From Thiohalocapsa marina (GTDB taxonomy: Bacteria > Pseudomonadota > Gammaproteobacteria > Chromatiales > Chromatiaceae): 62,220 nucleotides of DNA. Positions 22,605 through 30,123 of the stretch are shown one piece after another. The stretch is taken from positions 1 to 62,220 of the forward strand of contig NZ_VWXX01000019.1 in assembly GCF_008632335.1 (NCBI RefSeq), in the 5' to 3' direction. Each line of letters begins with the position of its first letter. Position 1 is the first letter of the stretch. The notes below the pieces were generated by a model. That model was given only the letters and a program-made list of their open reading frames with translations, was not told where the DNA came from and made no database searches. A program made the position numbers and the translations under genes.

Positions 22605-23237
22605 TCAGAACTCTTCGTCTCCACCGAACATGTCGAAGAAGCCGCCGCCTTCGTCCTCGGGCGTGGCAGCCATCCCCGCGTCGAGATCGGCGCTGTCGAG
22701 GCCCGGGTCCTCGGCCAGACCGGCATCCGCGCCTGGCGCGGCCTCGGCCGGGTCGGAGAAGAGGCCGGCGATGGCATTGCCAAGCAGTACGCCGCCGGCG
22801 ACACCCATGGCTGTCTGCATGGCGCCAGAGAGGAAGCCACTGCCGCCCTGGCCCCGCTGCAATGCCGGTGCCGCCTGCGCCGCGGTTGGTTGCTGGGCCG
22901 AGCTCCAGCCGCCGGAACGCCCGGTGCCCGCCGCTTGAGTCTGCGCGCCCTGCTGGGTCGCGCCGGCCCCGAACAATCCGCCGAGGAATCCGCCTGCTGC
23001 CTGGGGGCGAGACGCCAATTCCTGTTCCAAGGATTCGACGCGTTGCTGCAGTTGCTGCAGTGCATGTTCCTGGACGATGACCGCTTGGGCCATGAGATAG
23101 GGGGCGGCCGGTTGCTGCCGCACCAGCGTGCCGATCAACGCCTCGGCCTGTGCATCGCGCGGTCCGGTCTGGGCTTCAGCCTGCCGCAGGCGGTCGAACA
23201 GGCCCTCGATGGCGGTCTGGTCTTGAGCATTCATCAT
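22605..23237 (-). CDS. DUF2076-family protein
   Basis: A 210-residue protein starting MMNAQDQTAIEGLFDRLRQA behind GGAG. The N-terminal helix, the LVRQQPAAPYLMAQAVIVQE region and the LQQRVESLEQELA coiled coil are typical of DUF2076. A Gly/Ala/Gln-rich middle follows, then a Gly-rich hydrophobic segment (AMGVAGGVLLGNAIAGLF) and an acidic tail (DMFGGDEEF). The Ala-Pro-Tyr-Leu motif is shared by the family. Function is unknown; members are often envelope-associated. It is transcribed in the same direction as the two-component operon but is separated from it by about 140 bases, upstream of it. Confidence 0.85.
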   Translation of the reverse strand: MMNAQDQTAIEGLFDRLRQAEAQTGPRDAQAEALIGTLVRQQPAAPYLMAQAVIVQEHALQQLQQRVESLEQELASRPQAAGGFLGGLFGAGATQQGAQTQAAGTGRSGGWSSAQQPTAAQAAPALQRGQGGSGFLSGAMQTAMGVAGGVLLGNAIAGLFSDPAEAAPGADAGLAEDPGLDSADLDAGMAATPEDEGGGFFDMFGGDEEF

Positions 23238-23356
23238 CACATCTCCAAAGCCGAGCAACTGAAATCGTTAAAAAAGCCACATTGAAGTCAGGCTTGATAC
23301 GACAATAATCAAGTCGGGCCCCGGCCCGGGGGGCGGCGTGGAGAAGCGGCTTCGCC

Positions 23357-23456
23357 GGGGCTGATCTGGGGCTGATCTAGTGCTGATCCGGGGCTGATCC
23401 GGGGCTGATCCGGGGCGAACGGGGCGAACGGGGCGAACGGGGCAAACGGGGCAGAT
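23357..23456. repeat. Two adjoining tandem arrays: 11-bp x5 then 9-bp x5
   Basis: GGGGCTGATCC-type 11-mers occupy 23357-23411 (five copies, one degenerate). They pass directly into GGGGCGAAC-type 9-mers at 23412-23456 (five copies, the last two altered). Both units begin GGGGC, so the second array probably arose from the first. The array is intergenic, between the DUF2076 gene and the recD remnant. Confidence 0.9.
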
Positions 23457-23599
23457 GGACAATGCCCTGATCGCGCACCGGCCGCCCGGCTTCCTGTGGC
23501 TCATGAACTCGGCACAGCAGGCAGCGTCATCTTTCGCGACCACCGCGTTCATGACACCAACGCGCGGATAACACCTTTTGCCAGCGTTTCTACCAGACG

Positions 23600-23790
23600 A
23601 CGCGGCACCTGATCGAACAGGCGAGCGATCTGCGGGCGACCCGCAGGCGCGGCCGTACACCGCCTGGATCAGGCAGTTCCAGCGTGATGCCGATGTCGCC
23701 GTTCATCAGATTCAGGCCATGGTCATTGCGGGTGATCAGCACCGGGCGACCGCCATACCAGTGCCGGTGATCAATGCCGTGGTTACTGTG
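23600..23790 (-). pseudogene. recD internal fragment (exonuclease V alpha subunit)
   Basis: On the minus strand one frame reads HWYGGRPVLITRNDHGLNLM then NGDIGITLELPDPGG. This is the conserved RecD segment that normally lies about 100 residues before the C-terminal helicase motifs. Neither the upstream helicase motifs nor the downstream end is present here. The frame decays on both sides. The true C-terminal piece is at 25822-26011 on the same strand but on the wrong side of this fragment, so the gene has been rearranged as well as truncated. Confidence 0.72.
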
Positions 23791-24148
23791 TTCCTGTGGC
23801 CAGGATAGCGGGTTTCTGCGTGGTCATCGGGCTGGAGGGTAACGGTGTTGAGGCTGTCCGTGCTGAAGCAGCCACAGCCACGCAGCCACCCAGGTCCGTG
23901 TTGGCTCGATGTTTTTCCAGTACGGGGCACCTGGACGCGGCTTTTTCGTGTCTTTCCACGTTCTCACGAAAGTTTCCCCTGTGCCATTTCCACCCAACGT
24001 GCCACCACGCACGCTGACGCAAAGACGCCGTCGGTGGATGCGGGTTGCGTGTTCTCTATGGAACACCTAGACTCGATAACAGGCCGTACGAGTCCACCTG
24101 TCTCGGGTGGATCAACACGAACCGATTCCGCAATTTGGAGGCAACCCC

Positions 24149-24931
24149 ATGAGTTTTCCTATCCGTCGACGAGACGCACTCGCTCCAGCGCTGCGGGTCG
24201 CGCCTGTCGTCGCTGTGTTACTGTGTCTGCCGGGATTGGCTAGCGGACAACAGTTCATGAATCAGATGTTGCAGGATTTCCAGCGCGCCGTCGAGGACGC
24301 ACAGGGTGCGTCGCCCGCGGCGGCTCAGCCGTCATCCCCCGCTGTCAGTCCGGTACAGTACAAGCCAGCTGTGCGCTCGGCGCTGGAGCAGGCCTTCCGC
24401 TCCCTGTCGCCACAGGAGCGTGAGACAGTGCAGGAGAAGTTGCTGGCCGAGGGGCTGTACCAGTCCAGCATCGATGGGCTCTGGGGCGCAGGGACGCGAC
24501 GGGCGCTGGAGACGTTCAACAGTAACCAAGCGGCGGCGGAATATGATCTGGGCTCGGCAGAAGATGCTGAACAAATGCTGCTTCATGTCTTGTCGCTGGG
24601 TGAGCCCGACGTCTTCAGATCGACCGGGGTCGAACTGCCGTCCGCCTACCTGGGCGCGTGGGTCACATCCCTGGATCGCTGCGAATATGACAGCGATTTC
24701 TATCTCCTCAATGAAGAGGGCGTGCTTCATGTGGGCACTTATGTTTGGATGGGGCGGGATGTCGAGGTGCTTCCCGACGGTGATGGGTACCTGCTGAAGG
24801 GGTGGGGCTTTTCCGAAGGGCTGCGGACGACGTTCGAGGTCCGAGTGAACCTTCTACCGGACGGCCGCCTCAAGGCGACTGGTGATATCGACACAATGGA
24901 CGCGCCGATTTTCGTCAAATGTCCGCGATAA
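24149..24931 (+). CDS. Secreted protein with a peptidoglycan-binding-like domain
   Basis: A 260-residue protein behind a good TTGGAGG. It has a signal peptide (…VVAVLLCLPGLASG), a Gln/Ala/Ser/Pro linker and a PG_binding_1-like helical unit (EKLLAEGLYQSSIDGLWGAG then TRRALETFNSNQ). The ~100-residue C-terminal part is probably beta-rich (YLGAWVTSLDRCEYDSDFYL, DGRLKATGDIDTMDAPIFV). Two Cys (DRCEY, VKCPR) may pair. I do not recognise the C-terminal domain. It stands alone among relics but looks intact. Confidence 0.72.
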   Translation: MSFPIRRRDALAPALRVAPVVAVLLCLPGLASGQQFMNQMLQDFQRAVEDAQGASPAAAQPSSPAVSPVQYKPAVRSALEQAFRSLSPQERETVQEKLLAEGLYQSSIDGLWGAGTRRALETFNSNQAAAEYDLGSAEDAEQMLLHVLSLGEPDVFRSTGVELPSAYLGAWVTSLDRCEYDSDFYLLNEEGVLHVGTYVWMGRDVEVLPDGDGYLLKGWGFSEGLRTTFEVRVNLLPDGRLKATGDIDTMDAPIFVKCPR

Positions 24932-24980
24932 CTGTCGGTTGACGTGGTGCCCGAGGTGGTGTCCGGGTACTCGGTTCGCA

Positions 24981-25088
24981 TCAAGGCAATAACCCCAGCA
25001 AGCGCGGGATGGCGGTGATTGCATTGGACTTCACCTCGGTGGCGACCTGACCGAGCACCACGCGGTTGGTGCTGGACCAGGCGCTGAC
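24981..25088 (-). pseudogene. ISAs1 transposase fragment (internal)
   Basis: On the minus strand the frame reads SAWSSTNRVVLGQVATEVKS then NAITAIPRLLGLLP and a stop. This matches the segment of the intact transposase encoded at 30517-30625 (SAWASANRMVLGQVATEAKS) residue for residue apart from conservative changes. Nothing else of the element is recognisable on either side. Confidence 0.85.
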
Positions 25089-25097
25089 GCCCTGGCA

Positions 25098-25361
25098 TCA
25101 CAAACACTCGGGGCGTATGCAGTCGAAGGGTACGACACCGTGCTTGGCCACATACGCATACGCCTCGCGGTAGCGGGCCTTTTCCTCGTCCGTCAATTTG
25201 ACGCCAACCCATTCCACCTGCTCGCTCATCCGACGCAGATCCATCGCCAGCAGTGTCACGTTGACGTCATCGCATTCCGAGCGTGGCTTGCCCTCCGTCT
25301 GACGCAAGCCCTTCTTCAGCCGATCGATTGCCAGTTGATTCTTGTCGCCAATCGTGCCCAT
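25098..25361 (-). CDS. Small conserved-looking hypothetical protein
   Basis: An 87-residue soluble protein with a strong AGGAGG 4 bases before its ATG (complement of 25359-25361). It opens MGTIGDKNQLAIDRLKKGLR and has a central segment with LLAMDLRRMSEQVEWVGVKL. It ends AYVAKHGVVPFDCIRPECL, with two cysteines at the C-terminus. I do not recognise a family. The ISAs1 fragment abuts its 3' end, 9 bases away, so the C-terminus could be altered. Confidence 0.6.
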   Translation of the reverse strand: MGTIGDKNQLAIDRLKKGLRQTEGKPRSECDDVNVTLLAMDLRRMSEQVEWVGVKLTDEEKARYREAYAYVAKHGVVPFDCIRPECL

Positions 25362-25442
25362 AAGACCTCCTCTGAAAAAAACCTGCACGTGTGGCAGTGA
25401 CGGGTGCGTGTCGCTGCCTGAAACCGCTCGGCGTCGCGACGC

Positions 25443-25625
25443 TCAGACAGCCACAAAAACTCCGCATCGCGCAGACCCCCCCTGCGCAATCGCCTTCAGG
25501 CGCCGTTGGCCTTTGCTGATATTGCGGTAGCCCATGCGTGCGAGCAGCTGTGTGGGCGACAGACCGAGTTCGGCTCGCCGCCGCTCGATCAGGCGATGGA
25601 GTGGGGAACTGGACCTGCTGGGCAT
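25443..25625 (-). CDS. Small helix-turn-helix protein, probably C-terminally truncated
   Basis: A 60-residue protein preceded by a G-rich ribosome-binding stretch. It reads LIERRRAELGLSPTQLLARM then GYRNISKGQRRL. This resembles XRE-type repressor-like proteins with a GYRN-KG-RRL signature, which are normally longer. The sequence after LKAIAQGG (ARCGVFVAV) looks foreign, so the gene may have been cut short. It may bind DNA. Confidence 0.5.
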   Translation of the reverse strand: MPSRSSSPLHRLIERRRAELGLSPTQLLARMGYRNISKGQRRLKAIAQGGSARCGVFVAV

Positions 25626-25821
25626 GGAACCCCCCGAAGATGCGCGCTGGGTGATGACTGCACGCCGTTGGCTTATCCCTCGCCTTCAGTGTGGCACGCA
25701 GATGCGACAGGGCATGTCGCGGAACGGGGCAGAAGGCGCTGATGCAAGCAGCCTTGGTTCGGGAAAACGCCAAACGAAGTCCGCGCGGCATGCGACAGCC
25801 CCGGCCTTTTCAACCCCCGAG

Positions 25822-26011
25822 TCAGCGCAGGCCGCTGATGCGCTGCACCTGACGCCCGAGCGTTTCGCCGAGCACCTCGGCATTGCCATACAGCAGGGTG
25901 AACTGCGCGCTGGCGCGGGTGATCGCGGTGTAAAGCAACTCGCGGGTCAGCACCGGGTTGGTCCGCTCCGGCATCAGCAGAGCGGCATGGGCGAATTCCG
26001 AACCCTGCGAC
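25822..26011 (-). pseudogene. recD C-terminal fragment
   Basis: The minus strand reads SQGSEFAHAALLMPERTNPV then LTRELLYTAITRASAQFTLL and ends RQVQRISGLR with a TGA (25822-25824). This is the C-terminal helicase motif region of RecD, from the middle of the VHKSQGSEF motif to the end. The upstream side is joined in frame-breaking fashion to an IS66-type transposase N-terminus at about 26012. Confidence 0.85.
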
Positions 26012-26204
26012 CCGACGAACCCCGCTCCCAGGGCGCTCGGCTGCTCGGCGGGCGCGAGCTGTTGCCCGGATGCTGCTGCAGGCGCTCGCGCGCTTCCTTC
26101 AGATCGGCCAGCAAATTGACCGACAACCGGCGCAGCGTCGCCTCCGGCATTCCCTGCAGGAGGTCTTCGTCGAGTTGCTGCAGATCGTGCTGGCTGAGCT
26201 TCAT
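26012..26204 (-). pseudogene. IS66-type transposase N-terminal fragment
   Basis: From ATG 26204 the minus strand reads MKLSQHDLQQLDEDLLQGMP then LLADLKEARERLQQHPGNSS and RPPSSRAPWERG. This is the start of a group of IS66-family transposases with the NSSRPPSS signature. It breaks off about 62 codons in, exactly where the recD C-terminal fragment begins. The rest of the element is missing. Confidence 0.75.
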
Positions 26205-26322
26205 GTCCGGCGGGGAAGGTGCGGTGGCGTCAGCAGAACGCCTGGGCTGTTATGTCGCTACGCTCGCGCATCGGGCGCGAGCTGTCTTCCAGGCTGCTGA
26301 TTTCGGCGGAGGGGTCTGAACG

Positions 26323-26505
26323 ATTACCGTCCTGTTCGAATTCAAGGTGGTGGAGCTGACCGACACCGGCAGCGCGCTGCAGCAGATCAAGGACAAGGGG
26401 TATGCGGAGAAGTACCGCGCCGTACAACAGCCCATCCATCGTATCGGAGTGGCCTTCAGCTGCGACAAGCGCGCCGTGGTCGGCTTCGAATTCGAAAGCA
26501 CCTGA
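26323..26505 (+). pseudogene. C-terminal fragment of an AAA-ATPase/PD-(D/E)XK protein
   Basis: The plus strand reads ITVLFEFKVVELTDTGSALQ then QIKDKGYAEKYRAVQQPIHR and IGVAFSCDKRAVVGFEFEST before the stop. The E-F-K pattern followed by AL-QIK-KGYAEKY is the C-terminal PD-(D/E)XK nuclease region of the large 'AAA-ATPase-like plus DUF1703' family. The ~450-residue ATPase part is absent. Confidence 0.72.
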
Positions 26506-26520
26506 AGCACACCCTCGACA

Positions 26521-26868
26521 CCATGGGCTATCACCTAAAGATCGTCGCCTTGATCCGTGCTCGTGGCACCTTCGCGCGCGCTGTGCGCACGCACTGGTCG
26601 GTGGAGAATCAACTGCACTGGAGCCTGGATGCGCCTTCCGCTACGACGACTCGCGCGCGTGAGCCCAGAGCGCAGTGAACCTCGCTATCCTGCGCCATCT
26701 CGCACTGAGCCGGCTGAAAAACGACGGCGCCAAGCTCGGCCTGCAGAACGAACGCCTGAAGGCAGGCTGGATGAGCAGTGCCTGGCCAGGCTCCTCTTCA
26801 CGCCAACTGATCCGCCGAGCAAGCTCAAAGCATTAGGATCATCGACTATTGGCCTGGAGTGAGGCGAT
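26521..26868 (+). pseudogene. ISAs1-family relic with a ~300-bp internal deletion
   Basis: It aligns to the intact copy at 30652-31310. The first part (ATGGGCTATCACCTAAAGATC…CGTGGC) matches 30655-30700. The sequence then jumps straight to the part encoding TFARAVRTHWTVENQLHWSL (from about 31008) and runs to the end of the element. The skipped region encodes ALKGNQ and the middle of the transposase. Small indels also break the frame. It keeps the right end (GGCGATTGCC near 26864), shared with the intact copy. Confidence 0.88.
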
Positions 26869-26965
26869 TGCCCCGGATGCAATGACTGACGCCCGCCCGT
26901 TAGCCCGCAGCCGCCAGCGGGCGACGATATCGGCCGCACCCCCATGGATTTAATACAGCAATTTC

Positions 26966-28330
26966 TTAATTCTCCCGTTTCTCCGCCGCGGTTTCCATAA
27001 GCGGTGCATTACACCCCGACTGCTCCATCCAGTAATCATACGAGCCTGCTCCTCTCTCGATACCGTCGGCGGCAATGTACCGAATCTGGTTATCGGCCGA
27101 ATTGAGCCCAAGGTACGTACCGATCATTGGATAGTACCTGTAACTGTAAGTGTAAGAGACGACATCAATACCACCCAAGGGAGGAAACATTTCCGAGAAT
27201 TGCTGCTCCGCCCAATCGAACAGGCATTCCGTTGGCTTTGGTTCGCAACCTGCCTGCGGTAACCAGTCGCTCATCAGGCCAACGTCGTAAAAGCCATTCG
27301 AGTCCAGATAGTAAACATGATTGTCCACGCGCGAAACCCCGAGGTAGGAGTTGGTGTGCGCATAGAAGCGAAAATCGTAGGGGTCGGAGAATTGCGTCTC
27401 ACGTCCGGCGGGAGCGAACATCGATGGATAAGAGCGCTCTGCCCAGTTCAACAAGCATTCCCCGGTCGATAATTTACCTAACACCCAATTCTCGAACTGA
27501 GATACCCGCGCATAGATGCCAACAAAATCTGGCCTGGCGCAGCCAATACCGAAGCTGGTTACACCGGCGAGGCGGTAACCTTTCAGGTTTGTTGGGTCCG
27601 GGTCCTCCACCACCATGGGACCACCACTGTCACCTTGGCATGTGTCGGTCCCGCCGATCCCAGGATAACCCGCGGCAATCATGTTCGGCGTAATGGATCC
27701 GGCACCGTACTCCTCGGCTGCTTCTGCATTGGAGACAACAGGAACTGTTGCCTCCTGCAAAATATCGCTTGAACTGCCGCCCTCAGAAAGAGCGCCCCAT
27801 CCTGATATTTTGGCGGAAACACCCGGATCCTGTAAGCCGGCCCCTGCCAACTCCTGCGTCATGATGGGTACCGGCATCGCCTTGCTACCCGAGAGATCAA
27901 TGGGGGCCGCGAGTTCCAGCAACATCATGTCGCTGTCCAATTCATTCAACTGACCGTAGTTCGGGTGCGGTATCTGCCGGAGTACGGCAATGTCCTGACC
28001 AGTCGCGCTATCCGTCTTGTTGGTAACGCCTGCGCGTATGTGAGTCAGACTGCTATTTTCACAGTGAGCGGCGGTTAGTACCCAGCGCTCACTAAGTATG
28101 CTGCCTCCGCAAAACTGGAAATTGCCAGACATGAGGGCAACTTGCCAGGGATAGTCTTCGATACTCGCATCCTGACCTCCAACGATCCGCTGGTTGTCCT
28201 GCGACTTTATCAAGTTATCGGCCAGGCCAAAATGCACTCCTGTTTGCGCGTATACCTCACTGCTTCCGCCTGAAAAAGTCGCTGCAGCGATAAAGGCAAA
28301 AGGTGCTATTTGCAACATCCTGATCTTCAT
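26966..28330 (-). CDS. Secreted trypsin-like serine protease (S1) with two C-terminal repeats
   Basis: A 454-residue protein with a signal peptide (~1-28) and a short pro-region. The S1 domain begins at RIVGGQDASIEDYPWQVAL. The catalytic triad looks complete: H89 (LTAAHC), D134 (LDSDMMLLEL) and S235 (GDSGGP). D229 sits at the base of the specificity pocket, so cleavage after Lys or Arg is predicted. Activation would be at R-IVGG. Residues ~290-450 hold two ~75-residue repeats (ECLLNWAERSYPSMFAP and ECLFDWAEQQFSEMFPP, each ending QAGC or QSGC); this domain recurs at the C-termini of secreted proteins. The gene is visibly AT-richer than its surroundings and lies among IS relics. Confidence 0.93.
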   Translation of the reverse strand: MKIRMLQIAPFAFIAAATFSGGSSEVYAQTGVHFGLADNLIKSQDNQRIVGGQDASIEDYPWQVALMSGNFQFCGGSILSERWVLTAAHCENSSLTHIRAGVTNKTDSATGQDIAVLRQIPHPNYGQLNELDSDMMLLELAAPIDLSGSKAMPVPIMTQELAGAGLQDPGVSAKISGWGALSEGGSSSDILQEATVPVVSNAEAAEEYGAGSITPNMIAAGYPGIGGTDTCQGDSGGPMVVEDPDPTNLKGYRLAGVTSFGIGCARPDFVGIYARVSQFENWVLGKLSTGECLLNWAERSYPSMFAPAGRETQFSDPYDFRFYAHTNSYLGVSRVDNHVYYLDSNGFYDVGLMSDWLPQAGCEPKPTECLFDWAEQQFSEMFPPLGGIDVVSYTYSYRYYPMIGTYLGLNSADNQIRYIAADGIERGAGSYDYWMEQSGCNAPLMETAAEKREN

Positions 28331-28460
28331 ATTTCATGTAACCTCTGTCTCGACGAGGATTCGCTTTTCTGCGTTTTGACCACATTGTGGATCGCTTACA
28401 CTATACGCTAATCCATGGAAACTGAAAAGTGCGCGTTCAGCGATCGAATCTGCGGTCACC

Positions 28461-29330
28461 ATGCCAGACGGGCGTGCGCTGACGCACTGGACCCACGCCG
28501 AGCTGGCCGCTGAGGCGATCGCCCGCGGCATCGTCACCTCGATCTCGCCGGACTCGATCGGACGCTTCCTGCGCGAGGCAGACCTCAAGCCGCACCGGGT
28601 GCGCGGCTGGATCAACACACCGCGCGACGCGCAGTTTGATGAGAAGTGCCGGGATGTTTGCGAGACCTACCGCTTGGTACCTGAGCGGGCTGCGGCTGGC
28701 ATCGAGACGTGCAGCATCGATGAGATGACCGGGGTGCAGGCGCTCGAGCGCGCCGGTGTCACCTTGCCGTTGCGCCCTGGCTTGATTGAGCGGCGTGAGT
28801 TCGAATACATCCGCCATGGCACGCTGACGCTGATCGCGGCCTTCGATGTGGCCACCGGCCAGGTAACCTACCACCTCGGCCCAACACGCACCGAGCAGGA
28901 CTTCGCGCAGTGGCTCGCCACTCTGCTCGCCCGACGCGGTGCCACCACCTGCTGGCACTTGGTCATGGATAACCTCAACATCCACTGCTCCGAGGCCGTG
29001 GTGCGTCTGGTCGCTGACGCCCGCGGTCTCACCATCGATCTCGGCGTCAAGGGCAAACATGGCATCCTCACGTCCATGGCCACCCGCGAGCGCTTCCTGC
29101 GTGACCCCAGCCATCGCATCGTCTTCCATTTCACACCCAAGCACGCCTCCTGGCTCAATCAGATCGAGCTGTGGTTCTCGGTCCTGGCACGCAAAGTCAT
29201 CCGCCGGGGCAACTTCCTCTCGGTCGATGATCTGCGAGAGAAGATCACCGCTATCATCGACTTCTTCAACCCCCGCTGTCAGGATAGATGTGTGTGCCGC
29301 AGCATTGCGAAGCAATTGGCAGGAGGCTGA
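28461..29330 (+). pseudogene. IS630-family transposase, truncated at both ends
   Basis: The 289-codon frame contains most of the DDE domain: [33 protein letters not shown] and [20 protein letters not shown], which include the catalytic acids, then [19 protein letters not shown]. The usual first helix-turn-helix (~70 residues) is missing before [16 protein letters not shown]. After DFFN the sequence becomes [16 protein letters not shown], which does not match the family's terminal segment (normally F-W-Y-G). Both ends of the element therefore look cut. The catalytic core is intact but transposition is unlikely. Confidence 0.82.
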
Positions 29331-29345
29331 TTGTGAAGTACTGGA

Positions 29346-30044
29346 CTAAACCGCTAACGCGGTAGGGCGCGGCCGGCACGGCCGGAGGTCATTGTTCAGC
29401 GGGATGGCACCCTTGCCCGTGCAGGCCCCGGTGGCCGCGTCCAGCACCGCACCGCTGGCCAGACAAATCAGCGCCACCATGCGCAGGATCGGGAAGCCCA
29501 GTCCGGCCCGCTGGCCGCTCGGCTGCGGATATTGCGCTTGGTTGGCCTCGGTGTCGGCCAAGGTCACGGTGGCACCATCGACCAAACGCACGCGCCGACC
29601 GCGCCACAGCCACCAATCCGGCGTATCGCGTGCCATGACCTCGGCGGTGCGCCACGTCAGGGTCTTGAGCATCGCTTGCGGCAGCCGTGCCCGGGCGGCA
29701 CAGTACGACGCGGTGTTCGTGCTGCACTCGGGCAGGCCCGCCACCAAACGCTTCACCGCAGCGTCGTCCACCGCCTGGCGACAACTGCCGTCGCTGCTGA
29801 GTACCTGCGCGAGGAACATCGACAATGTCTCCGTCGGTGGGAACAGGCGTTCACGATGGGCCGGCAGCAATGACTCCACATCGTCGAGCAAGTCCTTCCC
29901 GGTCAACAGGTTGAAGAAGGCGTAGGAATCGCTGCGCTGAGCCTCGGAGAGGATGCGGCGCTGTTGCCGTGACACGGCGCTGTGGCTAGGTTGCATGATG
30001 GCTGGACTCCCAAGGGTGATCGGTGTGGTTTGGTCACCGTTCAC
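29346..30044 (-). pseudogene. IS4-family transposase, 3'-truncated
   Basis: The frame carries the N-terminal domain of an IS4-type DDE transposase (AFFNLLTGKDLLDDVESLLP, FPPTETLSMFLAQVLSSDGS, YCAARARLP). It continues through the first catalytic Asp (RRVRLVDGATVTLADTEANQ) and the VALICLASGAVLDAA strand. It then ends after TGKG with unrelated residues. The second Asp and the Glu are missing, so it is inactive. The start may be MNGDQ (30044) or MQPSHS (29996). Confidence 0.82.
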
Positions 30045-30123
30045 CGTATCACCCTTGCCAGCCTTCTCAAACGTTTTCAGCGAGTTGCCGCCTGGACTCC
30101 GCTTAAACTAGCGCCATTCCCCC

